Shown piece by piece: positions 7,730 to 13,479 of a stretch of DNA of 13,479 nucleotides; positions within the stretch are counted from its first letter, which is position 1, and each line of letters starts with the position of its first letter. Both the position numbers and the translations under genes were made by a program. A model generated the notes under the pieces. It was given only the letters and a program-made list of their open reading frames with translations. It had not been told where the DNA came from and ran no database searches. The DNA comes from an uncultured Bacillaceae bacterium (lineage in GTDB: Bacteria > Bacillota > Bacilli > Bacillales > Amphibacillaceae): NCBI GenBank assembly GCA_945639745.1, contig CALZEK010000016.1, forward strand, positions 1 through 13,479, read 5' to 3'.

Positions 7730-7766
7730 CTTATTTGGAATGAAAAATGATTCGGAGGTGTTTTAT

Positions 7767-8039
7767 ATGTCAGTAAAAATTCGTTTAAAGCGTGTTGGTG
7801 CTAAAAAGACTCCATTTTATCGTGTTGTAGTTGCAGATTCACGCGCACCACGTGATGGTCGTTCAATTGAACAAATTGGTACATTTAACCCATTACAAGA
7901 CCCAGCAATTGTTAAGATTGATGAAGAAAAAGCATTAGACTGGATGAGTAAAGGTGCTCAGCCAAGTGACACTGTTAGAAATTTATTTTCTGAACAGGGA
8001 ATTATGAAGAAATTTCATGATGCTAAAAACCAAAAGTAA
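7767..8039 (+). CDS. rpsP: 30S ribosomal protein S16
   Basis: S16 is an early-binding protein of the 30S body that helps fold the 5' and central domains of 16S rRNA. The 90-residue product has the full family pattern: [20 protein letters not shown], then [11 protein letters not shown], then IEQIGTFNP and the tail [12 protein letters not shown]. The ATG at 7767 is chosen over an in-frame ATG at 7740. GGAGGTG lies 6 bases before it and S16 proteins begin M-(S)-V-K-I-R-L. The 7740 start would add nine residues unlike the family and has no ribosome binding site. It is the first gene of a new transcript and is followed 14 bases later by khpA. Confidence 0.97.
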   Translation: MSVKIRLKRVGAKKTPFYRVVVADSRAPRDGRSIEQIGTFNPLQDPAIVKIDEEKALDWMSKGAQPSDTVRNLFSEQGIMKKFHDAKNQK

Positions 8040-8053
8040 AGTAGTGTGATAAG

Positions 8054-8281
8054 ATGAAACAATTAATTGAATCTGTTGTTACACCACTTGTTGATTATCC
8101 TGAAGACATCGTAGTTAAAATGAAAGAAGAAGAAAAGAAACTTATCTATCATTTAACTGTAAATGAACAAGATGTAGGTAAAATCATTGGTAAGAATGGT
8201 CGAATAGCTAAAGCAATTCGAACAGTTGTATATGCTGCTAAATCGGATACGAATAAGCGCATATATTTAGATATTATGTAA
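8054..8281 (+). CDS. khpA: KH-domain RNA-binding protein KhpA (YlqC)
   Basis: KhpA is a small single-KH RNA-binding protein. In streptococci and other Firmicutes it forms a complex with KhpB/EloR and affects cell elongation and division and RNA stability. The product is 75 residues, the usual size. The KH core shows GKIIGKNGRIAKAIRTVV, with the RNA-binding GxxG loop as G-K-N-G, preceded by the beta strand KLIYHLTV and followed by KRIYLDI. The ATG is preceded by GTGTGATAAG, which has only a weak Shine-Dalgarno. It lies 14 bases after rpsP, so it probably relies on the rpsP transcript. A strong terminator follows directly. Position between rpsP and ylqD/rimM matches Bacillus. Confidence 0.93.
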   Translation: MKQLIESVVTPLVDYPEDIVVKMKEEEKKLIYHLTVNEQDVGKIIGKNGRIAKAIRTVVYAAKSDTNKRIYLDIM

Positions 8282-8284
8282 CTT

Positions 8285-8317
8285 GAGGAAAAGGGAGCCC
8301 TTTTCCTCTTTCTTTTT
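8285..8317 (+). terminator. Intrinsic terminator after khpA
   Basis: GAGGAAAAGG (8285-8294) pairs perfectly with CCTTTTCCTC (8299-8308) around a 4-base loop, followed by TTTCTTTTT. The 10-bp GC-containing stem and T tract make it a convincing terminator. It ends the rpsP-khpA transcript and separates it from ylqD-rimM-trmD. In the 111 bases from here to the ylqD ATG I see no convincing promoter, although one is expected; TATATT at 8373-8378 lacks a good -35. Confidence 0.85.
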
Positions 8318-8428
8318 ATATTTTTAATTCCTCTATTAAAATACTCCCCTAGCTTCCACTAAGACGATAAAGTATATTTTGTCTTTCTAAAAGAGTTAAA
8401 GTAAATGAAAGTGAGGATCTCATTAGTT

Positions 8429-8821
8429 ATGAAAGTGATTAAAAAAACTCTCATAAAACAAGTTATTACAGAAAAAAGCAAACGCGATTTAGAATATAAA
8501 TTTAAGCAAAAAAAAGCAAAATTATATTTGGAATGTGAACAACTTCTTTTTGAAAAGAGGAAACTTCAAAAAGAAAAAAAGAATGCTACTCATAAAATAG
8601 CAAAGCATTTTCAAGTAGAAATAGACAATAAAAAAAGTTCGATAAACCAATTAAATTTTAAAATAGAACAACTTCATCAATTACCTCTTGGAAGTGAAAT
8701 TATAGAAAATAAAATGGAGTCACTTGTCGAAGTTAATGTTGGAATGAATTGGACAGATTTTTTAGAAGAAACGTCAATAATTATAAAAGATGATATCGTA
8801 ATAAGAATTGATAATGAATAA
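8429..8821 (+). CDS. ylqD: YlqD family coiled-coil protein (DUF2869), function unknown
   Basis: This has 130 residues. It starts VIKKTLIKQVITEKSK, runs through a long, highly charged, helical middle (about 20-85, K/E/Q-rich, probably coiled coil), and has a short C-terminal part with LPLGSEI, VEVNVGMNW and IIIKDDIVIRI. That arrangement matches Bacillus YlqD, which sits in the same place between khpA and rimM. The second in-frame ATG (8429) is preferred over 8405, since YlqD proteins begin MKxI and GAGGA lies 11 bases upstream, slightly long. The rimM ribosome binding site overlaps its stop, so the two are likely coupled. No function is established; the neighbourhood hints at ribosome maturation but that is inference. 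Confidence 0.85.
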   Translation: MKVIKKTLIKQVITEKSKRDLEYKFKQKKAKLYLECEQLLFEKRKLQKEKKNATHKIAKHFQVEIDNKKSSINQLNFKIEQLHQLPLGSEIIENKMESLVEVNVGMNWTDFLEETSIIIKDDIVIRIDNE

Positions 8822-8830
8822 GGTGATAAA

Positions 8831-9334
8831 ATGTTAACAATCGGAAAAATAATTAACACTCATGGTATTAATGGTGAACTTAAAATAATAGAACAAACTG
8901 ATTTTCCTGAAAGATTTACAATAGGTAATATCATTTATTTAATTGATACTAATAATGAACCCGTTCCAATTGAAATTGAAGATTATCGAACAATGAATAA
9001 ATATGGTTTATTAAAAATAAAAGGATATAATCATATTACAGATGCTGAAACTTTAAAAGGATTAGAATTAAAAATTAAGAAATCTGAAGCAGGGAAGCTT
9101 GCTGAAGGTGAATACTACTACTTTGAAATCATTGGTTGTGAAGTGTTTACAAGCAATAATGAATTAATAGGTGTTGTTGACTCAGTTATGTCTCCTGGTG
9201 CTAATGATGTTTGGGTAGTAAAAAACAAAGAAAACAAAGAATTTTTAATACCATTTATACCTTCAGTAGTTAAACATGTAGATATTACTAATAAACGTGT
9301 TGAAATAGAAGTTATGGAAGGATTATTAGATTAA
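8831..9334 (+). CDS. rimM: Ribosome maturation factor RimM
   Basis: RimM assists late assembly of the 30S head, binding S19 and helping 16S rRNA processing. The 167-residue product has the two expected domains. The N-terminal RimM beta-barrel runs from about 1 to 90, opening with [16 protein letters not shown] and containing PERF and the conserved L-K-I-K-G block. A C-terminal PRC-like barrel runs from about 93 to 165, with [21 protein letters not shown] and [18 protein letters not shown], overlapping the ylqD stop, lies 5-6 bases before the ATG. Its TAA stop shares a base with the trmD ATG (TAATG), the classic rimM-trmD coupling. Confidence 0.96.
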   Translation: MLTIGKIINTHGINGELKIIEQTDFPERFTIGNIIYLIDTNNEPVPIEIEDYRTMNKYGLLKIKGYNHITDAETLKGLELKIKKSEAGKLAEGEYYYFEIIGCEVFTSNNELIGVVDSVMSPGANDVWVVKNKENKEFLIPFIPSVVKHVDITNKRVEIEVMEGLLD

Positions 9335-10074
9335 TGCAAATCGATATATTAACGTTATTTCCTAATATGTTTGAAAATATCTTTAATGAATCAATTATGA
9401 AACGTGCACAAGCAAATAAACAATTTTCATATAATTTAATTGATTTCAGAAAATACACAAAAAACAAACATCAAAAAGTTGATGATTATCCATATGGTGG
9501 AGGGGCAGGAATGGTTTTAACACCACAACCGATTTTTGATGCAATTAAAGATATCACATCAAAAAGTTTAACAAAGCCTCGAATTATTTTAATGTGTCCT
9601 CAAGGAGAAAGATTTACTCAAGAAAAAGCAGAGGAATTAGCAAAAGAAGATCATTTAATATTTATCTCTGGTCATTACGAAGGTTATGATGAGCGGATTC
9701 GTCAACATTTAGTGACTGATGAAATTTCAATTGGTGACTATATTTTAACGGGTGGAGAACTAGGTGCTATGGTTGTAAGTGATAGTGTTGTTAGATTGTT
9801 ACCAGGTGTTTTAGGTAATGTAGATTCTGCTTTAGAAGATTCATTTTCTACAGGTTTATTAGAACATCCGCACTACACTAGACCAGCAGATTATGAAGGG
9901 CTCAAAGTCCCGGAAGTATTACTTTCAGGTAATCACGCTAAAATTGAAGAATGGCGTAAAAAAGAAGCATTAAAAAGAACGTTGAATAGACGTCCTGATC
10001 TTTTAGAGAGTTATGAATTATCCAAAGAAGATAAAGCTTTATTGGATGAAATAAAAAGCGAGAAAAACAATTGA
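9334..10074 (+). CDS. trmD: tRNA (guanine-N1-)-methyltransferase TrmD
   Basis: TrmD uses S-adenosylmethionine to make m1G37 next to the anticodon, which prevents +1 frameshifting. The product is 246 residues, typical. It belongs to the SPOUT superfamily, whose trefoil-knot motifs are visible: [14 protein letters not shown] (49-62), GHYEGYDER (113-121) and [12 protein letters not shown] (132-143). The catalytic region has R154 ([10 protein letters not shown]) and D169 in EDSFS, and homologues align in the same register. The C-terminal tRNA-binding part has [10 protein letters not shown] and [13 protein letters not shown]. It begins one base inside the rimM stop with no independent strong ribosome binding site, so it is probably translated by coupling. 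The rplS promoter -35 box overlaps its stop codon. Confidence 0.97.
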   Translation: MQIDILTLFPNMFENIFNESIMKRAQANKQFSYNLIDFRKYTKNKHQKVDDYPYGGGAGMVLTPQPIFDAIKDITSKSLTKPRIILMCPQGERFTQEKAEELAKEDHLIFISGHYEGYDERIRQHLVTDEISIGDYILTGGELGAMVVSDSVVRLLPGVLGNVDSALEDSFSTGLLEHPHYTRPADYEGLKVPEVLLSGNHAKIEEWRKKEALKRTLNRRPDLLESYELSKEDKALLDEIKSEKNN

Positions 10075-10099
10075 TATTGAAGTTTATTTATGGTATATT
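10071..10099 (+). promoter_or_regulatory. Extended -10 sigma-A promoter for rplS
   Basis: TTGATA (10071-10076) and TATATT (10094-10099) are separated by exactly 17 bases, with TG at 10091-10092 giving an extended -10. Each box matches consensus at 5 of 6. The -35 overlaps the trmD stop. Transcription would start near 10106, at the foot of the first leader hairpin. Confidence 0.8.
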
Positions 10100-10105
10100 G
10101 AATCA

Positions 10106-10189
10106 TGTGCTTAATTATAAGTACTAGAAACGGTGTTCCGCTATCAAGATAAGCGTGATAAGAACATTAGTTAAAGGGAGTGAAGTTAA
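10106..10189 (+). promoter_or_regulatory. Structured rplS 5' leader, candidate L19 autoregulatory leader
   Basis: About 84 bases of leader precede the rplS ATG. The first hairpin pairs 10107-10113 with 10118-10124 (GTGCTTA with TAAGTAC, one G-U). The second pairs TGTTC (10134-10138) with GAACA (10162-10166) and CGCT (10139-10142) with AGCG (10152-10155), leaving a one-sided bulge TGATAA at 10156-10161. An L19 leader family upstream of rplS is known in low-GC Gram-positives. I cannot run the covariance model, so membership is inferred from position and shape. The ribosome binding site GGGAGTGA follows the second hairpin. Confidence 0.5.
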
Positions 10190-10534
10190 ATGCAAAATTT
10201 AATCGCAAGTGTTACAAAAGATCAGTTACGTAGCGATCGTCCTGAATTTCGTGCAGGTGACACAGTAAGTGTTGATGTTAAAGTTGTTGAGGGTGACAGA
10301 GAGCGTATCCAGGTTTTTGAAGGAGTCGTTATTAGACGTCAAAATGGTGGAATTCATGAAACGTTTACAGTTCGTAAGATTTCTTACGGCGTAGGAGTTG
10401 AACGTACTTTCCCATTACATTCTCCACGAGTAGATTCAATTAAAGTAATTAGACGCGGAAAAGTTCGTCGTTCTAAATTATATTACTTACGTGATTTACG
10501 TGGTAAAGCAGCAAGAATTAAAGAGCGTCGTTAA
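10190..10534 (+). CDS. rplS: 50S ribosomal protein L19
   Basis: L19 lies at the 30S-50S interface of the large subunit, contributing to an intersubunit bridge. The 114-residue product matches the family closely: [40 protein letters not shown], then [20 protein letters not shown] and the basic tail [28 protein letters not shown] precedes the ATG by about 7 bases. It has its own promoter, leader and terminator, so it can be made as a single-gene message in addition to any read-through from ylqD-rimM-trmD, allowing separate control of ribosomal-protein dosage. Confidence 0.98.
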   Translation: MQNLIASVTKDQLRSDRPEFRAGDTVSVDVKVVEGDRERIQVFEGVVIRRQNGGIHETFTVRKISYGVGVERTFPLHSPRVDSIKVIRRGKVRRSKLYYLRDLRGKAARIKERR

Positions 10535-10543
10535 TTTTAAAAT

Positions 10544-10580
10544 AATCTCAGTAGCTATATTTAAAGCTACTGAGATTTTT
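10544..10580 (+). terminator. Intrinsic terminator after rplS
   Basis: A perfect 13-bp stem (10544-10556 with 10565-10577; core AATCTCAGTAGCT) has an 8-base loop, followed by TTTTTATTTAT. It starts 10 bases after the rplS stop. The stem is stable and symmetrical. Confidence 0.9.
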
Positions 10581-10614
10581 ATTTATATCAAAATATCAAA
10601 AAAGAGGTATTCAA

Positions 10615-10938
10615 ATGAAACCAAAGATTATTGAATTTAAAGATGAAACAGAATTATTAATATTAGTTAAAGAATTAGCGACCAAAGGAATAAAAAAAGA
10701 AAATATGTATGTCATGGCATATGATAATCATATTAAAAAAGAATTGGCAACTAAAGCTAATATTTCAACAATTGGTTTGATTGAAGAAGGTGTAGAAACA
10801 TTCGTTAAAAATATATTTAAAAGTCAAACAGAAAAAACACAAGCAATTCTTCAAAAGTTAGGTTTAGATCTTACTGAAGCAAAAGTAATTGAAGAGAAAT
10901 TAACCGAAGGAAAAACCTTACTCCTCTATAAAATATAA
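10615..10938 (+). CDS. General stress protein 17M / YflT-like domain protein
   Basis: The product has 107 residues, soluble and without signal or membrane segments. The order IIEFKDETELLILVKELATKGI, then ENMYVMAYDNHIKKELATKANI, a central EEGVETFVKNIF, and a C-terminal LGLDLTEAKVIEEKLTEGKTLLLYK follows the YflT/GSP17M domain (Pfam heat-induced stress protein YflT): a flavodoxin-like strand-helix unit, then a helical part ending in G-K-x-L-L. That family belongs to general stress regulons in Bacillus, but its biochemical role is unknown. AAGAGGT lies 7 bases before the ATG. No sigma-B-type promoter is visible in the short gap behind the rplS terminator, so it may depend on read-through or a promoter I cannot see. 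Family assignment is from remembered pattern. Confidence 0.65.
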   Translation: MKPKIIEFKDETELLILVKELATKGIKKENMYVMAYDNHIKKELATKANISTIGLIEEGVETFVKNIFKSQTEKTQAILQKLGLDLTEAKVIEEKLTEGKTLLLYKI

Positions 10939-10955
10939 AATAAAATATATAGGAA

Positions 10956-10984
10956 TGGAAATATAGCTTTAGCTAGATTACAAT
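10956..10984 (+). promoter_or_regulatory. Candidate promoter for lepB-rbgA
   Basis: TGGAAA (10956-10961) and TACAAT (10979-10984) are 17 bases apart, matching consensus at 4 and 5 of 6 positions. Transcription would start near 10991, about 29 bases before the lepB start. Moderate evidence only. Confidence 0.4.
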
Positions 10985-11019
10985 AGAGAAAGCGAGCTAA
11001 TTTATTTTGGAGGAGAGTT

Positions 11020-11562
11020 ATGGTAAAAAAACAAAATGAGTTATTTGATTGGATTAAAGCAATAATTATTGCTTTAATCATTGCCTTTTTAATTCGTGGA
11101 TTTATCATATCACCAATTATAGTTGACGGACCTTCTATGCAGCCTACATTATACGATAGAGATCAAATGTTAGTAAATAAATTTACTTATCATTTTAGTG
11201 AACCAGAAAGATTTGATATTGTTGTTTTTCACGCAACTGAAGAAAAAGATTATATTAAAAGAGTGATTGGTCTGCCAGGTGAACATGTAGAGGTTAAAAA
11301 TAATCAACTATATATTAATGATATTAAAACGGATGAATATTTTTTAAATAACAATAAAGAAGAGATTGAAACAATCGATTTCACCTTAGAATCACTTCCT
11401 GGAAATTATGATGTTATTCCAGAAAATAAAGTACTTGTCTTAGGTGATAATAGAGGTAATTCCACGGATAGTAGAATGATTGGTTTGGTCGATATAAATG
11501 AGATTGTAGGTAAAACGAGTCTAGTATATTGGCCGTTTCAACGTATACAATTTGTAAAATAA
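11020..11562 (+). CDS. lepB: Signal peptidase I
   Basis: This membrane-bound serine protease removes signal peptides from secreted proteins on the outer face of the membrane. The 180-residue product is the short Gram-positive (SipS/SpsB) type: one N-terminal membrane anchor (about 11-30) and then the catalytic domain outside. The Ser-Lys dyad is visible as S39 in DGPSMQPTL and K80 in DYIKRVIGLPGE. The conserved box GDNRGNSTDSR (142-152) and WPFQRI near the end complete the S26 family. GGAGGAG ends about 5 bases before the ATG. It is followed 17 bases later by rbgA, so the two are probably co-transcribed. In Bacillus rbgA follows rplS directly, so lepB and the stress gene are additions at this site. 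Confidence 0.95.
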   Translation: MVKKQNELFDWIKAIIIALIIAFLIRGFIISPIIVDGPSMQPTLYDRDQMLVNKFTYHFSEPERFDIVVFHATEEKDYIKRVIGLPGEHVEVKNNQLYINDIKTDEYFLNNNKEEIETIDFTLESLPGNYDVIPENKVLVLGDNRGNSTDSRMIGLVDINEIVGKTSLVYWPFQRIQFVK

Positions 11563-11579
11563 GAGAGGCTGTGAAATAG

Positions 11580-12410
11580 ATGATTCAATGGTTTCCTGGT
11601 CATATGGCTAAAGCAAGAAGAGAAGTTGAAGAAAATTTAAAATTAGTTGATGTTGTTGTCGAAATTGTTGATGCAAGAACACCACTTTCATCACAAAATC
11701 CAATGTTACAAGATGTTATTAAAGAAAAGGAAAAAGTGATTGTACTTATGAAACGTGATTTAGCCGATGATGAAAAAACACTAGATTGGTTAAATAAATT
11801 AAATGATGAGCATACAAAGAGTATTGCTGTAGCTGCTAATAATCAAAATGATATTCATAAAGCAATACAATTAATTCATTCTGTTGGCTTAGAATCTCAA
11901 AAACGAATGACGGATAAAGGGGTTAATAAAAGACCTGTTCGAGCAATGATGGTTGGTATCCCTAATGTTGGTAAATCGACGTTAATAAATCGATTTGTAA
12001 ATCGTAAAATAGCTAGAATTGGTGATCGACCTGGAATTACAAAGCATCAACAATGGATAAAGATTAATAAAGATTTTGAACTTTTAGATACGCCAGGTAT
12101 TTTGTGGCCTAAGTTTGAAAATCCAGATGATGGAAAACGATTAGCAATTATAGGAACAATTAAAGATAATTTAATACCAGCTGATGATGTAACAGCTTTC
12201 CTATTAACTTATTTGTTTGAGCATTACCCAGAAAGTATTCAAGAAAGATATGACCTTCGCAATATTGATGATATGTGGGAAGTTTTTGTTACTATTGGGA
12301 AAAAACGTGGCGCATTAGAAAGTGGGGGTCATGTGAATTTTGAAAAAGTTTCACAAATAGTGTTAAGAGATTTTAGAGCTGGAAAGTTAGGGAAAATCTC
12401 ATTAGAGTAA
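11580..12410 (+). CDS. rbgA: Ribosome biogenesis GTPase RbgA (YlqF), unusual G4 motif
   Basis: RbgA is a circularly permuted GTPase required for late 50S assembly (incorporation of L16 and neighbours) in Bacillus. The 276-residue product has the expected order G4-G5-G1-G2-G3. It opens with WFPGHMAKARREV, containing the catalytic histidine (H8 here). G4 reads M57-K-R-D60, then come P-loop GIPNVGKS (126-133), PGIT (G2, T154), DTPG (170-173) and the C-terminal ANTAR-like RNA-binding part. The striking point is G4: Bacillus and Staphylococcus homologues have NKxD, but here ATG (11748-11750) places Met where Asn normally contacts guanine. All other motifs are intact, so this is not simple decay. 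The ribosome binding region AGAGAGG plus GTGA precedes the ATG. A terminator overlaps its stop. Confidence 0.95.
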   Translation: MIQWFPGHMAKARREVEENLKLVDVVVEIVDARTPLSSQNPMLQDVIKEKEKVIVLMKRDLADDEKTLDWLNKLNDEHTKSIAVAANNQNDIHKAIQLIHSVGLESQKRMTDKGVNKRPVRAMMVGIPNVGKSTLINRFVNRKIARIGDRPGITKHQQWIKINKDFELLDTPGILWPKFENPDDGKRLAIIGTIKDNLIPADDVTAFLLTYLFEHYPESIQERYDLRNIDDMWEVFVTIGKKRGALESGGHVNFEKVSQIVLRDFRAGKLGKISLE

Positions 12411-12438
12411 AAGAATATGCTAAACATATTCTTTTTTT
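12409..12438 (+). terminator. Intrinsic terminator at the rbgA stop
   Basis: AAAAGAATATG (12409-12419) pairs over 11 bp with CATATTCTTTT (12425-12435) around loop CTAAA. The T run extends from 12432 to 12438. The left arm begins within the rbgA TAA codon. It ends only 3 bases before the rnhB ribosome binding site, so rnhB expression must come from read-through or an upstream promoter. Confidence 0.8.
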
Positions 12439-12451
12439 ATGGAGTGATTAG

Positions 12452-13219
12452 GTGAATAATAAAACAATAAAAGAAATTAATACATTATACGATTCAAATC
12501 AACTAACTGATGAAATGGTAGAAGAGTTAAGGCTCGATTCACGACAAGGTGTTAAAAAAATCTTAATGAAAATTGAAAATAAGAAACAAAAACAAGCAGA
12601 ATTAATAAATGCCTTTGAAAAGCTAAATAAGTTTGATAATCAATATAAAAATAATAATATAAAACTAATTGCAGGTATTGATGAAGCAGGAAGAGGTCCT
12701 CTTGCAGGTCCAGTTGTGGCAGCTTCAGTAATTTTGCCTGATGATTTTAAACTCTTAGGTTTAACTGATTCCAAACAAATAAATAAAACAAATCGCAACT
12801 TATTTTATGAATATATTACTAAATATGCTTTTAGTTATTCTGTAGAAGTAGTCGATGAATCAATGATTGATAAAATAAATATATATCAAGCAACAATTCT
12901 TGCAATGAAGAATTCATATAAAGGTTTGAAAATAAAACCTGATCTTTTATTAATTGATGCAGTAAATTTACCCGATAATGATACGCCCTATGAATCTATT
13001 ATCAAGGGAGATACTAAAAGCTTAAGTATTGCAGCTGCAAGTATTTTAGCTAAAGTAACACGCGATAGAATTATGACTAATTATCATCAAAAGTATCCCC
13101 TATATAAATTTAATAAACATATGGGGTATGGTACAAAGGAACATTTATCAGTTATTGCAGCGCATGGAATTACGCCAATCCATAGAAAATCCTTTTCTCC
13201 AATTAAAGAATTACTTTAG
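12452..13219 (+). CDS. rnhB: Ribonuclease HII
   Basis: RNase HII nicks DNA at misincorporated ribonucleotides and degrades RNA in RNA-DNA hybrids. The product is 255 residues, as in Staphylococcus and Bacillus. It has an N-terminal helical region (about 1-65) seen in the Bacillales type, then the catalytic domain with GIDEAGRGPLAGPV (D77, E78), LLLIDA (D169) and KGDTKSLSIAAASILAKVTRD (D187), making up the DEDD metal site. The C-terminal pattern Y-P-L-Y-x-F-x-x-H-M-G-Y-G-T-K-E-H is complete. The start is GTG at 12452, with GGAGTGA beginning 11 bases upstream; no ATG fits better. It sits immediately after the rbgA terminator and ahead of sucC, the staphylococcal order. Confidence 0.96.
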   Translation: MNNKTIKEINTLYDSNQLTDEMVEELRLDSRQGVKKILMKIENKKQKQAELINAFEKLNKFDNQYKNNNIKLIAGIDEAGRGPLAGPVVAASVILPDDFKLLGLTDSKQINKTNRNLFYEYITKYAFSYSVEVVDESMIDKINIYQATILAMKNSYKGLKIKPDLLLIDAVNLPDNDTPYESIIKGDTKSLSIAAASILAKVTRDRIMTNYHQKYPLYKFNKHMGYGTKEHLSVIAAHGITPIHRKSFSPIKELL

Positions 13220-13235
13220 TCAAAGAAATAAAAGT

Positions 13236-13279
13236 GATAACTAATATTAATCACTAAAAATTAATATTAGTTATCCTTT
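13236..13279 (+). terminator. Stem-loop between rnhB and sucC, probable terminator
   Basis: A perfect 16-bp inverted repeat pairs 13236-13251 with 13260-13275 (GATAACTAATATTAAT and its complement) around an 8-base loop. It can be lengthened by AAAG/CTTT across a one-base bulge. The stem is AT-rich and the T tract after it is short (CTTTG), so termination may be incomplete. An operator role for the palindrome cannot be excluded. Confidence 0.6.
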
Positions 13280-13306
13280 GTATAAAGTAAGGAAATCTAC
13301 TACAAT
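13278..13306 (+). promoter_or_regulatory. Candidate promoter for sucC
   Basis: TTGTAT (13278-13283) is followed by a 17-base spacer and TACAAT (13301-13306, 5 of 6 matches). Transcription would begin near 13313, giving a leader of about 28 bases with GGAGGAT. The -35 is weak and I see no clear CcpA (cre) or CodY site around it. Confidence 0.4.
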
Positions 13307-13340
13307 GAATATATTGTTAAATTTGATTGGAGGATAAAGA

Positions 13341-13479
13341 ATGAATATTCATGAGTATCAAAGTAAAAATATTTTAAGAGAATATGGTGTAAATGTTCCT
13401 AAAGGGCATGTTGCATACTCAATTGATGAAGCAGTTGAGCAAGCTAAAAGAGTCAATTCAGATGTGACAGTTGTAAAAG
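13341..13479 (+). CDS. sucC: Succinyl-CoA ligase (ADP-forming) beta subunit, 3'-truncated by window edge
   Basis: SucC is the beta subunit of succinyl-CoA synthetase in the TCA cycle, pairing with SucD, which normally follows. Only 46 codons are inside the window. They read [20 protein letters not shown], then [15 protein letters not shown] and VTVVK, which is the N-terminal start of the ATP-grasp domain (compare MNLHEYQAK in other SucC proteins, up to the W-V-V-K strand). TTGGAGGAT ends about 8 bases before the ATG. The presence of sucC argues against TCA-deficient relatives such as streptococci. Identification from this short piece is secure because the opening motif is distinctive and the rnhB-sucC order is the staphylococcal one. 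Confidence 0.93.
   Translation, partial: MNIHEYQSKNILREYGVNVPKGHVAYSIDEAVEQAKRVNSDVTVVK

Noticed and set aside
7740..7766. N-terminal extension of rpsP from ATG 7740
   Set aside because: The nine extra residues have no family counterpart, and the GGAGGTG ribosome binding site is placed for ATG 7767. Parallel extensions of smc (972), ylxM (5559) and ylqD (8405) were rejected on the same grounds.
10965..10999. Imperfect inverted repeat TAGCT...AGCTA before lepB
   Set aside because: Only five bases pair cleanly, the interior does not match, and no T tract follows, so it supports neither a terminator nor an operator.
1..13479. Mobile element, CRISPR array, tRNA/rRNA, phage or defence system
   Set aside because: No transposase, integrase, spaced direct repeats, cloverleaf or rRNA motifs were seen. 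Genes are core and collinear with Bacillales, and gaps are all under 150 bases.

Overview
The window is AT-rich chromosomal DNA from a low-GC Gram-positive bacterium. Its gene order is the conserved housekeeping block rnc - smc - ftsY - ylxM - ffh - rpsP - khpA - ylqD - rimM - trmD - rplS - (lepB) - rbgA - rnhB - sucC, which is characteristic of Bacillales. Three features favour a Staphylococcaceae-like organism over Bacillus: rnhB sits directly next to sucC, the proteins closely match Staphylococcus/Bacillus relatives, and spacing is compact. The genus cannot be named from sequence alone. I see no phage, transposon, CRISPR or toxin system; nearly every gene is core.

Layout. Positions 1-585 hold the 3' part of rnc (RNase III), closed by a two-way terminator. 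A small minus-strand DUF1128/YfkK-like gene (638-859) with its own extended -10 promoter follows, breaking the usual rnc-smc contiguity. The chromosome-segregation and protein-targeting block is smc (978-4544), ftsY (4572-5552), ylxM (5574-5903) and ffh (5917-7260). ftsY carries an in-frame TAA in place of a conserved Glu codon, splitting it into a 55-residue N-terminal piece and a 270-codon remainder that begins at GTG directly after the stop. Next is an unrecognised four-helix membrane protein (7276-7680) whose two hairpins resemble ATP synthase c-subunit hairpins but lack the ion-binding acid.

The translation block follows. rpsP has its own promoter and is followed by khpA and a terminator. 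ylqD, rimM and trmD form a tight run, with rimM and trmD overlapping by one base. rplS has its own extended -10 promoter, a structured candidate L19 leader and a strong terminator. Then come a YflT/GSP17M-like stress protein, lepB (signal peptidase I), rbgA (50S assembly GTPase), rnhB (RNase HII) and the first 46 codons of sucC.

The genes serve linked processes: RNA processing and ribosome assembly (rnc, rpsP, rimM, trmD, rplS, rbgA, khpA), co-translational membrane targeting and export (ftsY, ylxM, ffh, lepB), chromosome organisation (smc) and removal of ribonucleotides or R-loops (rnhB). The points most worth a second look are the split ftsY, the c-subunit-like membrane protein between ffh and rpsP, and the non-canonical G4 motif in RbgA (MKRD instead of NKxD). 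I found no convincing undescribed multi-gene system.
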